The notes: generated by a model not told the origin, from the sequence alone. A stretch of DNA of 64,000 nt from Hymenobacter artigasi (GCF_012275535.1 NZ_JAAVTK010000001.1:372001-436000), one strand, 5' to 3'; shown: positions 9,624 to 17,878, counted from the stretch's first letter. A program made the numbers and translations.

Positions 9624-9998
9624 CTAGCGGTGCGTCACCAGCAGCGTGCGCGACAATTCCAGGTACGAGTGACGCGCGAACAGCTTCATTAGCTGCGGCA
9701 GAAACTCCTGGAAAAGCGCCAATAAATCGTTCGTACTGATGTTGCCCGTCGACACGAGCAGCAGCTTGTAGGGCTGGCCGTGGAGCAGGAAGCTGTTCAC
9801 GAAGTCGGCGTCTTTGGTGATGACGATGCGTTGCTCCGCCATCGAGAGCCGGGTGATGCTGCCGTCCTGCGTCTGGTTGGCCGCCGGCAGGTCGAGGGTG
9901 TGCAGGCAGTCGCAGCCGGTGTGAAAGGCCAGAAAATCGGCCAACCGTTTCGGCAGCTGCGCATCGACCAGAAACCGCAGCGGCTCGGCGGGGCTCAC
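9624..9998 (-). CDS. DUF5615 PIN-like toxin
   Basis: A 124-residue protein with a GTG start that overlaps the antitoxin stop by 4 bases (GTGA). FLVDAQLPKRLADFL carries the first PIN-domain aspartate, and VITKDADFVNSFLL the later acidic residues typical of DUF5615, a short PIN-like family regarded as the toxin (likely RNase) partner of DUF433 proteins. The residue order and length fit the family. A decayed copy of its last 33 codons is present at 6448-6546. Confidence 0.85.
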   Translation of the reverse strand: MSPAEPLRFLVDAQLPKRLADFLAFHTGCDCLHTLDLPAANQTQDGSITRLSMAEQRIVITKDADFVNSFLLHGQPYKLLLVSTGNISTNDLLALFQEFLPQLMKLFARHSYLELSRTLLVTHR

Positions 9999-10240
9999 GA
10001 CGCCAGCCGGAAGATGGACCGCACTTGCAGCATATCGGCCGCGTAGGCCTGGCAGGCGCGCAGGTCCTCGGCCTCCAAATCGGGGTAGTCGGCCAGGATT
10101 TCGGCTTCCGTCATGCCGGAGGCCAGGTATTCGAGCACGTTTTGCACGGGGTAGCGCAAGCCGCGCACCGTGGGCTGCCCGTGGCAGATGTTCGGGTCGA
10201 TGGTAATGCGCGGGTGGGCGGTGGAGCGAGGCGTTTCCAT
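9995..10240 (-). CDS. DUF433 antitoxin
   Basis: An 81-residue DUF433 protein: RITIDPNICHGQPTVRGLRY followed by VLEYLASGMTEAEILADYPD and LEAEDLRACQAYAADML. In this family the P-x-C-x-G-x-P-x-I/V-x-G loop and the winged-helix-like helices form a small DNA-binding antitoxin. It is first in a coupled two-gene operon with the DUF5615 toxin. Autoregulation is expected by analogy with other type II pairs. Repeat arrays flank the pair on both sides. Confidence 0.85.
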   Translation of the reverse strand: METPRSTAHPRITIDPNICHGQPTVRGLRYPVQNVLEYLASGMTEAEILADYPDLEAEDLRACQAYAADMLQVRSIFRLAS

Positions 10241-10283
10241 GCAGCTAAGATACGCCCGGCCCCACGGCCTCCAACCCCACCCC

Positions 10284-10590
10284 AGCCGCGCCCGGGGCGA
10301 AGCGGCTAAGGACGCCTGTCATGCTGAGCCGGCGAAGCATCCTCTCGCCGCAGAACGAATCGTGGCACCGTGAAAGGATGCTTCGCCGGCTCAGCATGAC
10401 AGCCCCAACACCACCCCAGCCGCCCCAGGCGCGAAGCGGCTGAACGAAACCTGTCATGCTGAGCGCAGCGAAGTATCCTCTCGCCGCAGAACGACTCGTT
10501 GTAACGTGATAGGATGCTTCGCTGCGCTCAGCATGACAAGCCCGCTCCCACCGGCCCCCACCCCCGCCGCCCCCGGCGCGCCAGCGGCTG
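10284..10590. repeat. Alternating array of GCCGC modules and GTCAT hairpins
   Basis: Order: module (10284-10307), hairpin (10318-10400, arms with GAGCCGGCGAAGC), module (10418-10450 ending CTGAACGAAACCT), hairpin (10453-10537, arms with GAGCGCAGCGAAG), module (10566-10590). The two hairpins share the loop core CGCCGCAGAACGA but have different matched arm sequences. The whole separates the antitoxin start from the AlbA_2 gene end. Confidence 0.88.
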
Positions 10591-10675
10591 AGAGAAGCTG
10601 AGCGTTTCTTACAATTCCGCGTGAGCTTCCTTAAAAACAAACCAGCGGCTATCGGGGGCGGCAGCGGCTGGAGTT

Positions 10676-12535
10676 TCAACTCGTAGCAGTATATGCCTGA
10701 TGCGGGTGCGTTGGATTATCTGCTTTGGTATATGCTAGCTTACCTGCAACCACCATACTTGCAAGATGAGTTGCTTGCAGAGCCTCACGGCTTCGATGAA
10801 AGAGTATAGCAAGCTCGCCAGCAGTATATGGTCTAACTCTGCACAGGTCTAGAATGACCTCCTGAATAATTGTAGACTTAGCTCTCCTTCCAATTCTATT
10901 AACCTTCGCTTTGAGTTCTTCTCCTAATTCTAGCATTAGGTTTTGTACTTGTATGGGTAGCTCGCGGCCTTGTATAGGTAGCTGCCCCCCTTGTATGGGT
11001 AGCTTACCCGCTTGTATGGATAGCTCATGCATCTCCGTGGGTAGTTGCTCATTGATGAATGAAGCTCCCGGCATATAATATGTTGCTGCTCCTTGTCCCT
11101 TCATCTCCAGTAGGCCAGAGGTTCGCATAGCGCGTAAGTCGCGGCTGGCAGTCAACGTGTCTACACCGCTTAACTGCCGATAACCAGCATTGTCAACAGC
11201 ACCTGTTTCACGCAAGTAGATTAGAACATTTTTTTGAGCTTCATTCAAGTTGTAAGATGCGAAAAGAGAAAGCCACTGCAGGTCGCTTGGACTCAAAAAA
11301 TGCTGAAGCAGTAAACGTGTCACAAAACGGTCCCCGCGTCGGTCAGATTCAAAAGTTGGCGGGGCAAATCCTGCCTCTTGCATTAGGCGGCGCATGGTGC
11401 GAATGCCGCTACCCTTGGTCTCGGCAGTATTGGTCTCATGAAATACAGCCGCCAAATGGGGATTTCTGTTTTCAGAACCGGGCTCTCCCAACTGCTCTTC
11501 TGCTTTAAGCGAATAGCCTGGATTAATAATCTCAAGGCGATTATTGTATCTGATAACTTGCACCGGGCTATGCTTCTTATACGAACGGTGCATCACGGCA
11601 TTAACGATTGCCTCACGCAAAACACGAGTAGATAATCTTGGTGTCTCAGCCTGTACTTCTCCTTCTCTTAAAACGAATCCACGAGGCAAATCATCAATAA
11701 TGGTGTCCTGTACGCGCTGTACCAATTGTAACAATGGGCCACGCATGTCAACAACATGCGAAAACCGCTCATCCGGATTTTCTACCCACTCCTTGCCAGG
11801 CACCCTGATATAATCAACTCGTGTCATCGGAAGCAGGCGACGTATTGCCTGACGTGTTCCAAAAAGCAGCAAGCCCGTGATTGTTGGGAAACGCTCACCT
11901 CCTACCAGTACGGTTGCGGAAAGGCTAGCGAGTAGCTCTTCATCATTCCATTGCAACTCTTCAGCTGATGCATTTACTTTTTCTCTCGCTCTCCGGTAAG
12001 CCGCGACAGAATCTGCATCAATGTCTTCTAAGACTGCACCCGAAATGACTGTTTTATCAAACGACTCTGCGCGCCGTTCTCCAAAGAACACTGCCATATC
12101 ATCCTCTGTGCAATGATGGTCAGTAGGCCCGATTCTTCGATATGCGCCTCGAGGCAACCCCAGATTCGGGAAGAAAACTGGTTTTTCTGATGCAGATGCT
12201 TCCGGCACGCTTACACCAATTACAACTTTTCCTCTGAACACTGCCGAATTGATTTGCGGGCGAACAGGGACATTAAACATTGTAGCGCATTTTGTGGCAA
12301 TCTCCTGCCCCAGCTTATCAGGGTCGGGTACACCAACCGGCTGATATGATGGGAAAAGGTTGTTTTCATCCCGGACCAAGCCCAACAGGATTATTCCACC
12401 ACCCAAGTTTGGTTCGTTGGCAAACGCACATACCGATTCCATAAACGACTTATCAATCCCACTTCCTTGCTTGGCTTCAAGGCGACTGTTTTCATCAGTT
12501 GTGTTTAGTTGTTGGATTAGGGCTGCAATGTCCAT
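10676..12535 (-). CDS. AlbA_2 (Schlafen-type) ATP-binding protein with repeat-containing C-terminal region
   Basis: A 619-residue protein. Residues ~15-140 match the AlbA_2/Schlafen divergent AAA-4 domain (RLEAKQGSGIDKSFMESVCA, then GGIILLGL). Residues ~300-400 match the ATP-binding C-terminal domain of the RecG-like putative regulators (TRVLREAIVNAVMHRSYKKH, then ETKGSGIRTM). A winged-helix follows (VLIYLRETGAVDNAGYRQLS). Residues ~500-525 hold four copies of a (E/K/Q)LPIQ(G/A) repeat encoded by 21-base units at about 10957-11030, and the end forms another helical DNA-binding-like segment. The gene is visibly richer in A+T than its neighbours, which suggests acquisition. Relatives are called transcriptional regulators; some Schlafen-type proteins act in phage defence. 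Role here not established. Confidence 0.8.
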   Translation of the reverse strand: MDIAALIQQLNTTDENSRLEAKQGSGIDKSFMESVCAFANEPNLGGGIILLGLVRDENNLFPSYQPVGVPDPDKLGQEIATKCATMFNVPVRPQINSAVFRGKVVIGVSVPEASASEKPVFFPNLGLPRGAYRRIGPTDHHCTEDDMAVFFGERRAESFDKTVISGAVLEDIDADSVAAYRRAREKVNASAEELQWNDEELLASLSATVLVGGERFPTITGLLLFGTRQAIRRLLPMTRVDYIRVPGKEWVENPDERFSHVVDMRGPLLQLVQRVQDTIIDDLPRGFVLREGEVQAETPRLSTRVLREAIVNAVMHRSYKKHSPVQVIRYNNRLEIINPGYSLKAEEQLGEPGSENRNPHLAAVFHETNTAETKGSGIRTMRRLMQEAGFAPPTFESDRRGDRFVTRLLLQHFLSPSDLQWLSLFASYNLNEAQKNVLIYLRETGAVDNAGYRQLSGVDTLTASRDLRAMRTSGLLEMKGQGAATYYMPGASFINEQLPTEMHELSIQAGKLPIQGGQLPIQGRELPIQVQNLMLELGEELKAKVNRIGRRAKSTIIQEVILDLCRVRPYTAGELAILFHRSREALQATHLASMVVAGKLAYTKADNPTHPHQAYTATS

Positions 12536-12549
12536 ATCAAGCTTGTAGC

Positions 12550-12586
12550 AAAAATCCCTGCCGCATAGCGAGAAGCGGCAGGGATT
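12550..12586 (-). terminator. Intrinsic terminator after nrdA
   Basis: AATCCCTGCCGC pairs with GCGGCAGGGATT across a 10-base loop. On the minus strand the stem is followed by TTTTTGC, as expected for termination of the nrd transcript. Confidence 0.8.
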
Positions 12587-12619
12587 ATTCTTGTTGTCAA
12601 TTTATCTTTCAACAAACCC

Positions 12620-15001
12620 TTACGACCCACACGCCTCGCAGGCGTCCGGGTTATCCAGGGAGCAACTCATGTCGCTTTGGTTTTGCTCCACTAGGGCCAT
12701 GGGCTCCAGGGTTTCGGCGGCTTGCTTTTCCACCGTGAACTTGATGGCGTCGGCGGCGGCTTTGGTGCGCAGGTAGTACATGCCGGTTTTCAGGCCGCGC
12801 TTCCAGCTGTGGAAGTGCATGCTGGTGAGCTTGCCGAAGTTCACGTTTTGCACGTGCAGGTTCAGGCTCTGGCTCTGGCAGATGTAGGCCCCGCGGTCGG
12901 CGGCCTGGTCGATGATGCGGCGCTGCGAAATCTCCCACACCGTCTTGTACAGGTCCTTGATGTGCTGCGGAATGCGGGCAATGCCCTGCACCGAGCCGTT
13001 GGCCGCGATGATTTCCTGCTTCATCGCGTCGTTCCACAGGCCCAGGGCCACCAGGTCCTTCAGCAGGTGCTTGTTCACCACCATAAACTCGCCGCTGAGC
13101 ACGCGGCGCACGTAAATGTTGCTCGTGTAGGGCTCAAACGACTCGTTGTTGCCCAGAATCTGGGCGGTGCTGGCCGTGGGCATGGGCGCCACCAGCAGCG
13201 AGTTGCGGGCCCCGTGCTTCACCACCTCGGCGCGCAGGCTTTCCCAGTCCCAGCGGCCCGAGTCGGGCGTCACGTTCCAGAGGTCGAACTGGAACTTGCC
13301 CTGGCTCAGGGGCGAGCCGGGGAAGGTTTCGTAGTGCCCGTCTTTGATGGCGAGGTCCTTCGAGGCCGTCATGGCCGCGAAGTAGATGGTTTCGAAAATG
13401 TCCTTGTTCAGGCCGCAGGCCTCGTCGCTCTCGAAGGGCATGCGCAGGGCAATAAACGTGTCGGCCAGGCCCTGCACGCCCAGCCCGATGGGCCGGTGGC
13501 GGAAGTTCGACTTCTGCGTTTCGGGCACCGGGTAGTAGTTCACGTCAATCACCTTGTTCAGGTTCAGCGTGGCCTGGTAGGTCACCTCGTACAGCTTGTC
13601 GTGGTCGAAGGTGGTGTTGCCCTTGGCGTCCGTCACGAGGTAGCGGGGCAGTGCCAGCGAGGCCAGGTTGCACACCGCGATTTCGTCCTTGTCGGTGTAC
13701 TCAATAATCTCGGTGCACAGGTTCGAGCTCTTAATCGTGCCCAGGTTTTGCTGGTTCGATTTGCCGTTGGCCGCGTCCTTAAACAGCATGTAGGGCGTAC
13801 CCGTCTCCGTCTGGCTTTCCAGAATGGCAAACCACAATTCCTGCGCCTTGATGGTCTTGCGGCCCCGGCCTTCGCGCTCGTACTTCAGGTACAGCTTCTC
13901 GAACTCCGGGCCCCAGGCCGTGTCCATGCCCGGGCACTCGTGGGGGCACATCAGCGTCCAGTCGCCGTTTTCCTCCACGCGCTTCATGAACAAGTCGGGC
14001 GTCCAGAGGGCGTAAAACAAGTCGCGGGCGCGCATTTCCTCCTTGCCGTGGTTCTTTTTCAGGTCCAGGAATTCGAAAATATCGGCGTGCCAGGGCTCCA
14101 GGTAGATGGCGAACGCACCCTTGCGCTTCCCGCCGCCCTGGTCCACGTAGCGGGCCGTGTCGTTGAACACCTTCAGCATGGGCACCAGCCCGTTCGAGTT
14201 GCCGTTCGTGCCTTTGATGTAGGAGCCCGTGGCCCGCACATTGCTCACCGACAGCCCGATGCCGCCGGCCGACTGCGAAATCAGCGCGCAGTTCTTCAGC
14301 GTGTCATAAATGCCATCGATGGAGTCGTCCTTCATCGTCAGCAGGAAGCAGCTCGACATCTGCGGCTTCGGCGTGCCCGCGTTGAACAGCGTGGGCGTAG
14401 CGTGGGTAAACCACCGCTCGCTCAGCAGGTTGTAGGTTTTGATAACCGAGTCGATATCATCCTTGTGGATGCCCACCGACACGCGCATCAGCATGTGCTG
14501 GGGCCGCTCCACCACCTTGCCCTCCAGGCGCAGCAGGTACGAGCGCTCCAGCGTCTTGAAGCCGAAGAAGTCGTAGTTGTAGTCCCGGTCATAAATAATA
14601 GCCGAGTCCAGGGTGTGGGCATTCTTATGAATCACCTCCCACACATCGGTGGCGAGCAGCGAAGCGTTGTCGCCGTTCTTGGGGTCTTCGTAGGTGTACA
14701 GCCGCTTCATGGTTGAAGAGAAGGACTTCGACGTCACCTTGTGCAGGTTGCTCACCGCAATGCGGGCCGCCAGAATGGCGTAGTCCGGGTGCTTGGTGGT
14801 GAGCGAGGCGGCCGTTTCGGCGGCCAGGTTGTCGAGCTCCACGGTGGTCACGCCGTCGTAGATGCCGTCAATCACCTTCATGGCCACCGCAATAGGCGAC
14901 ACGAAATCCATGTTCAGCCCGTAGCAGAGCTTCTCAATGCGGGCGGTTACCTTGTCGAACTTGACGGATTCGCGGCGGCCGTCGCGTTTAATTACTAGCA
15001 T
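12620..15001 (-). CDS. nrdA: Ribonucleoside-diphosphate reductase, alpha subunit
   Basis: A 793-residue class Ia large subunit that reduces NDPs to dNDPs with the NrdB radical. The N-terminal ~90 residues form an ATP-cone ([20 protein letters not shown]), so dATP feedback is expected. Catalytic features include SSCFLL near residue 215, NLCTEI near 427 (N-x-C-x-E radical site) and [17 protein letters not shown]. The extreme C-terminus DACEACGS carries the CxxC pair that is re-reduced by thioredoxin or glutaredoxin. The start at 15001 ([12 protein letters not shown]) is where the ATP-cone begins; the 45 upstream residues lack homology-like character. It is downstream of nrdB on the same strand, but 1 kb of repeats and a GIY-YIG gene intervene. 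Confidence 0.95.
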   Translation of the reverse strand: MLVIKRDGRRESVKFDKVTARIEKLCYGLNMDFVSPIAVAMKVIDGIYDGVTTVELDNLAAETAASLTTKHPDYAILAARIAVSNLHKVTSKSFSSTMKRLYTYEDPKNGDNASLLATDVWEVIHKNAHTLDSAIIYDRDYNYDFFGFKTLERSYLLRLEGKVVERPQHMLMRVSVGIHKDDIDSVIKTYNLLSERWFTHATPTLFNAGTPKPQMSSCFLLTMKDDSIDGIYDTLKNCALISQSAGGIGLSVSNVRATGSYIKGTNGNSNGLVPMLKVFNDTARYVDQGGGKRKGAFAIYLEPWHADIFEFLDLKKNHGKEEMRARDLFYALWTPDLFMKRVEENGDWTLMCPHECPGMDTAWGPEFEKLYLKYEREGRGRKTIKAQELWFAILESQTETGTPYMLFKDAANGKSNQQNLGTIKSSNLCTEIIEYTDKDEIAVCNLASLALPRYLVTDAKGNTTFDHDKLYEVTYQATLNLNKVIDVNYYPVPETQKSNFRHRPIGLGVQGLADTFIALRMPFESDEACGLNKDIFETIYFAAMTASKDLAIKDGHYETFPGSPLSQGKFQFDLWNVTPDSGRWDWESLRAEVVKHGARNSLLVAPMPTASTAQILGNNESFEPYTSNIYVRRVLSGEFMVVNKHLLKDLVALGLWNDAMKQEIIAANGSVQGIARIPQHIKDLYKTVWEISQRRIIDQAADRGAYICQSQSLNLHVQNVNFGKLTSMHFHSWKRGLKTGMYYLRTKAAADAIKFTVEKQAAETLEPMALVEQNQSDMSCSLDNPDACEACGS

Positions 15002-15256
15002 ACCAGTAGTGTTTTGGTGTGGGTTTTTGCTTATAGAAAGTAGCCGGCGCGGCACGGGGCCGGCGGCAAGTCGTTCATTCAGTAGTGAAAGGGTAGAGCG
15101 GAGGGCAGCGGGCTGTGGCGGCCCGGGAGTATTCAATCCCGGAAATTACCGCCTGGGTTTTCGAAGGGCAAGGAAAAAATGGGGAAGTTTTCCACATACC
15201 GCCAAACGGGCCCGCCCGGCCGCTTTTCACAAAACACCAGCTTCGTACCCACGTCT
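15002..15256. other. Leader region upstream of nrdA
   Basis: About 255 bases between the nrdA start and the first repeat. It has C/A-rich minus-strand sequence and no convincing gene, hairpin or TAnnTTTG element. It could hold a separate nrdA promoter if the repeats block read-through from nrdB. Confidence 0.35.
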
Positions 15257-15435
15257 GTCATGCTGACGAAGGAAGCATCCTCTCCGCTGAACCAATGCCT
15301 CCCTGTCATGCTGACGAAGGAAGCATCCTCTCCCCGACGAACGGTTCGTTGGGGCGTGATAGGATGCTTCGCAGGCTCAGCATGACAGGAACCGGTCGTT
15401 CAGCGGGGAGAGGATGCTTCCTTCGTCAGCATGAC
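15257..15435. repeat. Nested pair of GTCAT hairpins (left of GIY-YIG gene)
   Basis: An outer left arm at 15257-15292 (GTCATGCTGACGAAGGAAGC and CGCTGAAC) pairs with an outer right arm at 15398-15435. Between them sits a complete hairpin at 15305-15386, with its own loop ACGAACGGTTCGTT. The arrangement is what insertion of one element into the loop of another would give. It ends 14 bases before the GIY-YIG stop codon. Confidence 0.85.
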
Positions 15436-15449
15436 AGGGAGGCACGCCA

Positions 15450-15734
15450 TCAATAGGACGTCAGAATCTCCCGTTCTGGGTTAACTGATTCAATCAGCGC
15501 ATCTTTCTTCGCCCTCGTCCAGCCCTTCAGTTCTTTCTCCCGCGCAATGGCGTAAGCAATATCCCCAAACTGGTCAGCATACAGCAAGTGGTAGCAGAAG
15601 TAGCGGCCGGCAAAGGTCTTAGCATCTCCCCGGTTGTCGTAGTGCTGCGCCAGCCGGCAGTTTAGGCTACCCGTCACCCCGATGTACAGCACAGTTTTAG
15701 CCGGATTGGTCGTGATGCAAACGAAGTAAGCCAT
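15450..15734 (-). CDS. GIY-YIG domain endonuclease bracketed by hairpin repeats
   Basis: A 94-residue single-domain GIY-YIG protein of the small excision-nuclease-like group. MAYFVCITTNPAKTVLYIGV carries the two strands that hold the GIY and YIG motifs, NCRLAQHYDNRG holds the conserved arginine helix, and AREKELKGWTRAKKDALIES contains the metal-binding glutamate helix (E-K-E-L-K-x-W) typical of this subfamily. It has no additional DNA-binding domain. The gene is on the same strand as, and between, nrdB and nrdA. Arms of the GTCAT hairpin family lie 14 bases from its stop and 8 bases from its start, so gene and repeats look like one unit. The biological role of these small proteins is not known. 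Confidence 0.85.
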   Translation of the reverse strand: MAYFVCITTNPAKTVLYIGVTGSLNCRLAQHYDNRGDAKTFAGRYFCYHLLYADQFGDIAYAIAREKELKGWTRAKKDALIESVNPEREILTSY

Positions 15735-15742
15735 ACCTGTCT

Positions 15743-15963
15743 GTCATGTTGAGCGCAGCGAAACATCCTATCCCCGCCCCCTGTCATGCTGACGAAGGAA
15801 GCATCCTCTCACCGGTGAACATTCTCACCTGTCATGCTGAGCTTGCGAAGCATCCTCTCACGCCCCAACGAATCGTGCGGCGGTGAGAGGATGCTTCGCA
15901 GGCTCAGCATGACAGGAATTGGTCGTGCGGCGGTGAGAGGATGCTTCGCAGGCTCAGCATGAC
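15743..15963. repeat. Cluster of GTCAT hairpin arms (right of GIY-YIG gene)
   Basis: Three left-type arms (15743, 15783 and 15831) are followed by two right-type arms ending at 15913 and 15963. The complete hairpin is 15831-15913 (loop CCCCAACGAATCGTGCGG). The last ~43 bases are a direct duplication of the preceding right arm (15872-15914 and 15922-15964). The left-most arm has a variant (GTCATGTTGAGCGC, then AACATCC). Confidence 0.85.
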
Positions 15964-15993
15964 AGACGTTAGACAAACGCTGAATGGTATTCC

Positions 15994-16953
15994 CTAGAAG
16001 TCTTCGTCGAGCGAAAACACGTTGTCGTTGCGCTCGCTCATCACGCCAGCCTTCTGGTACTCGGCTACGCGCTTCTCGAAGAAGTTGGTTTTGCCCTGCA
16101 CCGAAATCATTTCCATGAAGTCGAAGGGATTCGTAGCGTTGTAAATCTTGGCGCAGCCGAGGGACACCAGCAGGCGGTCGGCCACAAACTCGATGTACTG
16201 GGCCATCGTCTTGGCGTTCATGCCAATCAGGCTTACGGGCAGCGCGTCGGTCACGAACTCCTGCTCGATGCGCACGGCGTCGGCGATGATGCTTTGCACC
16301 CGCGCCTCGGGCAGCTTGTTTTGCAGGTAGCTGTAGAGCAGGCAGGCGAAATCGCAGTGCAGCCCCTCATCGCGCGAAATCAGCTCGTTCGAGAACGTGA
16401 GGCCGGGCATCAGGCCGCGCTTCTTCAGCCAGAAAATGGAGCAGAACGAGCCCGAGAAGAAGATGCCCTCCACAGCCGCAAAGGCGATAAGGCGCTCGGC
16501 AAAGTTTTCGGAATTAATCCACTTTAGCGCCCACTCGCCTTTTTTCTGCACGGCAGGCACGGTTTCGAGGGCGTTGAAGAGGTAGTCTTTCTCCTTGGGG
16601 TCTTTGATGTAGGTGTCAATCAGCAGCGAATAGGTCTCGCTGTGAATATTTTCCATCATAATCTGGAAGCCGTAGAAGCAGCGCGCCTCGGGCATCTGCA
16701 CCTCCTGCATGAAGTTCACGGCCAAGTTCTCATTCACAATGCCATCGGAGGCCGCGAAGAAGGCCAGCACGTGCTTGATGAAGTGGCGCTCGTTGTCGTT
16801 CAGGTTGTTCCAGTCTTTCTGGTCCTGGCTCAGGTCGATTTCTTCGGCCGTCCAGAAAGAAGCCTGCGACTTCTTATAATACTGCCACACCTCATCGTTC
16901 TGGATGGGGAAAAGCACGAAGCGGTTGGGGTTTTCGGCGAGGAGCGGCTCCAT
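15994..16953 (-). CDS. nrdB: Ribonucleoside-diphosphate reductase, beta subunit
   Basis: A 319-residue ferritin-like radical subunit. Iron ligands are visible in order: [29 protein letters not shown] with ENIHSE (E-x-x-H), and [14 protein letters not shown] then [13 protein letters not shown] (E-x-x-H). The radical-bearing tyrosine is expected in the ARCFYGFQ region. It forms the class Ia holoenzyme with NrdA (12620-15001). The end FSLDEDF is the usual acidic tail that binds the large subunit. It precedes nrdA in transcription order. A -7 element TATATTTG lies about 110 bases upstream and a DnaA-box pair about 280 bases upstream. Confidence 0.95.
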   Translation of the reverse strand: MEPLLAENPNRFVLFPIQNDEVWQYYKKSQASFWTAEEIDLSQDQKDWNNLNDNERHFIKHVLAFFAASDGIVNENLAVNFMQEVQMPEARCFYGFQIMMENIHSETYSLLIDTYIKDPKEKDYLFNALETVPAVQKKGEWALKWINSENFAERLIAFAAVEGIFFSGSFCSIFWLKKRGLMPGLTFSNELISRDEGLHCDFACLLYSYLQNKLPEARVQSIIADAVRIEQEFVTDALPVSLIGMNAKTMAQYIEFVADRLLVSLGCAKIYNATNPFDFMEMISVQGKTNFFEKRVAEYQKAGVMSERNDNVFSLDEDF

Positions 16954-17064
16954 AATATTTCGGGGTATTGTTGGCGGTTTTCAGCGTGGAAGACGGCAGG
17001 CTAACCCGCATGTTCGGGCAGATGTTTGGCTCAAACGCCAGAAATGCAGCCAGCCTTCCGACAC

Positions 17065-17072
17065 CAAATATA
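17065..17072 (-). promoter_or_regulatory. Candidate nrdB -7 promoter element
   Basis: On the minus strand the bases read TATATTTG, a perfect TAnnTTTG Bacteroidota -7 element, about 110 bases upstream of the nrdB ATG. A TTG lies upstream but at 16 rather than 19-21 bases, so the -33 box is weak. Confidence 0.5.
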
Positions 17073-17233
17073 AGCCCGCAAGCCAGGCCAATTGCCCACC
17101 CGATTAGCTTTTTTATTCACTCTTTTTTAGCTAAGCCCACATTTTTTTCAGGTCCTTTGCAGCAACTTTTGCCTTATTTATTAGCTGAACTGAAAGGAGA
17201 AATCTTCTTCAAAATCAGTCATTTCACTGCCAC

Positions 17234-17258
17234 TTATCCACATTATCACTGTGGATAA
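17234..17258. promoter_or_regulatory. Inverted pair of perfect DnaA boxes
   Basis: TTATCCACA at 17234-17242 and TGTGGATAA at 17250-17258 are both exact matches to the strict DnaA box and face each other across 7 bases. In E. coli DnaA binds upstream of nrdAB and controls it; similar control here is inference. Confidence 0.65.
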
Positions 17259-17398
17259 ACCTACTTGTCCCCAAACCGGCCAATTTACGGGTCGATTTAC
17301 CCCATTTTTTAATCTTAGCTTAATCTGCGCTCCGTTCACGCGGAGGCCCTTTTGGGACGGCTGACCCCAGCCAGCCAATGATGATTAAGAACTTAGGG

Positions 17399-17430
17399 TT
17401 TGCATTTCCCGAATCAAAGTCGTACTTTTG
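17399..17430 (+). promoter_or_regulatory. Bacteroidota-type promoter of rplU
   Basis: TTTG at 17399-17402, 20 bases, then TACTTTTG at 17423-17430: a full match to the TTTG/TAnnTTTG consensus. Transcription should begin about 5-7 bases later, leaving a leader of about 27 bases before the rplU ATG. Confidence 0.8.
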
Positions 17431-17462
17431 CCTTCCCATTTCAGAAAAACCCGCGAAAGCTG

Positions 17463-17768
17463 ATGTACGCAATTGTTAACATAGCTGGCCAGCAGACCAA
17501 GGTTGAGGCCAACAAATTCGTTTACGCTCACAAACTGGCCGGCAACGTTGGCGACGTCGTAACGCTGGGCAACGCCCTGCTGACCGATGACAACGGCACC
17601 ATTACCGTTGGTGCTCCCGAGCTGAGCGTAGCCGTAACCGGCACTATCCTCGCCCATGTAAAAGGCGACAAAGTCCTGGTATTCAAAAAGAAGCGCCGTA
17701 AAGGCTACCAGAAGATGAACGGCCACCGCCAGTCGTTCACGAAAGTAATGATTAACAGCATCGGCTAA
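17463..17768 (+). CDS. rplU: 50S ribosomal protein L21
   Basis: A 101-residue L21 beginning MYAIVNIAGQQTKVEANKFV, a near-universal L21 start, and containing GAPELSVAVTGTILAHVKGD and the basic VFKKKRRKGYQKMNGHRQSF stretch that contacts 23S rRNA. The ATG at 17463 is chosen by this family start rather than a TTG/ATG 21 codons upstream, which would precede the mapped -7 box. It is the first gene of the rplU-rpmA operon, separated from rpmA by an AT-rich inverted repeat. Confidence 0.96.
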   Translation: MYAIVNIAGQQTKVEANKFVYAHKLAGNVGDVVTLGNALLTDDNGTITVGAPELSVAVTGTILAHVKGDKVLVFKKKRRKGYQKMNGHRQSFTKVMINSIG

Positions 17769-17778
17769 GGCCGAAGTT

Positions 17779-17870
17779 GAATTATAAATTTTGAGTTATA
17801 AATTATAAATTAACTGATAATTTCAGTTGATGAATTAATTCAAAATTTATAATTTATAATTTATAATTCC
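17779..17870. repeat. AT-rich inverted repeat between rplU and rpmA
   Basis: Left arm 17779-17811 is made of TTATAAATT words and the right arm 17837-17870 of AATTTATAA words, about 33 bases each, around a 25-base centre with TGATAATTTCAGTTGATGAA. It is a purely A+T stem, unlike the coding sequence on either side. Its right end is 9 bases from the rpmA ATG. Confidence 0.8.
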
Positions 17871-17878
17871 CCAAAAAC

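Larger units (their letters stand above)
16954..17398. other. Divergent regulatory region between nrdB and rplU
   Basis: Roughly 445 bases, AT-rich between 17107 and 17215, with no convincing gene. It holds the nrdB -7 element and two perfect DnaA-type boxes listed separately. Long T-runs (TTTTTTATTCAC, CATTTTTTTC) lie near 17108-17155. Confidence 0.6.

Noticed and set aside
12722-14716. 664-codon open frame antisense to nrdA
   Set aside because: It is a by-product of strong third-position GC bias in nrdA; composition ([14 protein letters not shown]-like) is typical of antisense frames and no motif is present.
15450-15734. UvrC or homing endonuclease full-length protein
   Set aside because: The protein is a single 94-residue GIY-YIG domain with no UvrC C-terminal or DNA-binding module, and it is not within an intron.
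15257-15963. CRISPR-like array
   Set aside because: Repeated units are long hairpins with irregular spacing and no unique spacers of constant length; no cas genes.
17107-17258. Chromosomal origin of replication
   Set aside because: Two DnaA boxes and some AT-richness are present, but no larger box cluster or dnaA/dnaN/gidA-type neighbours.
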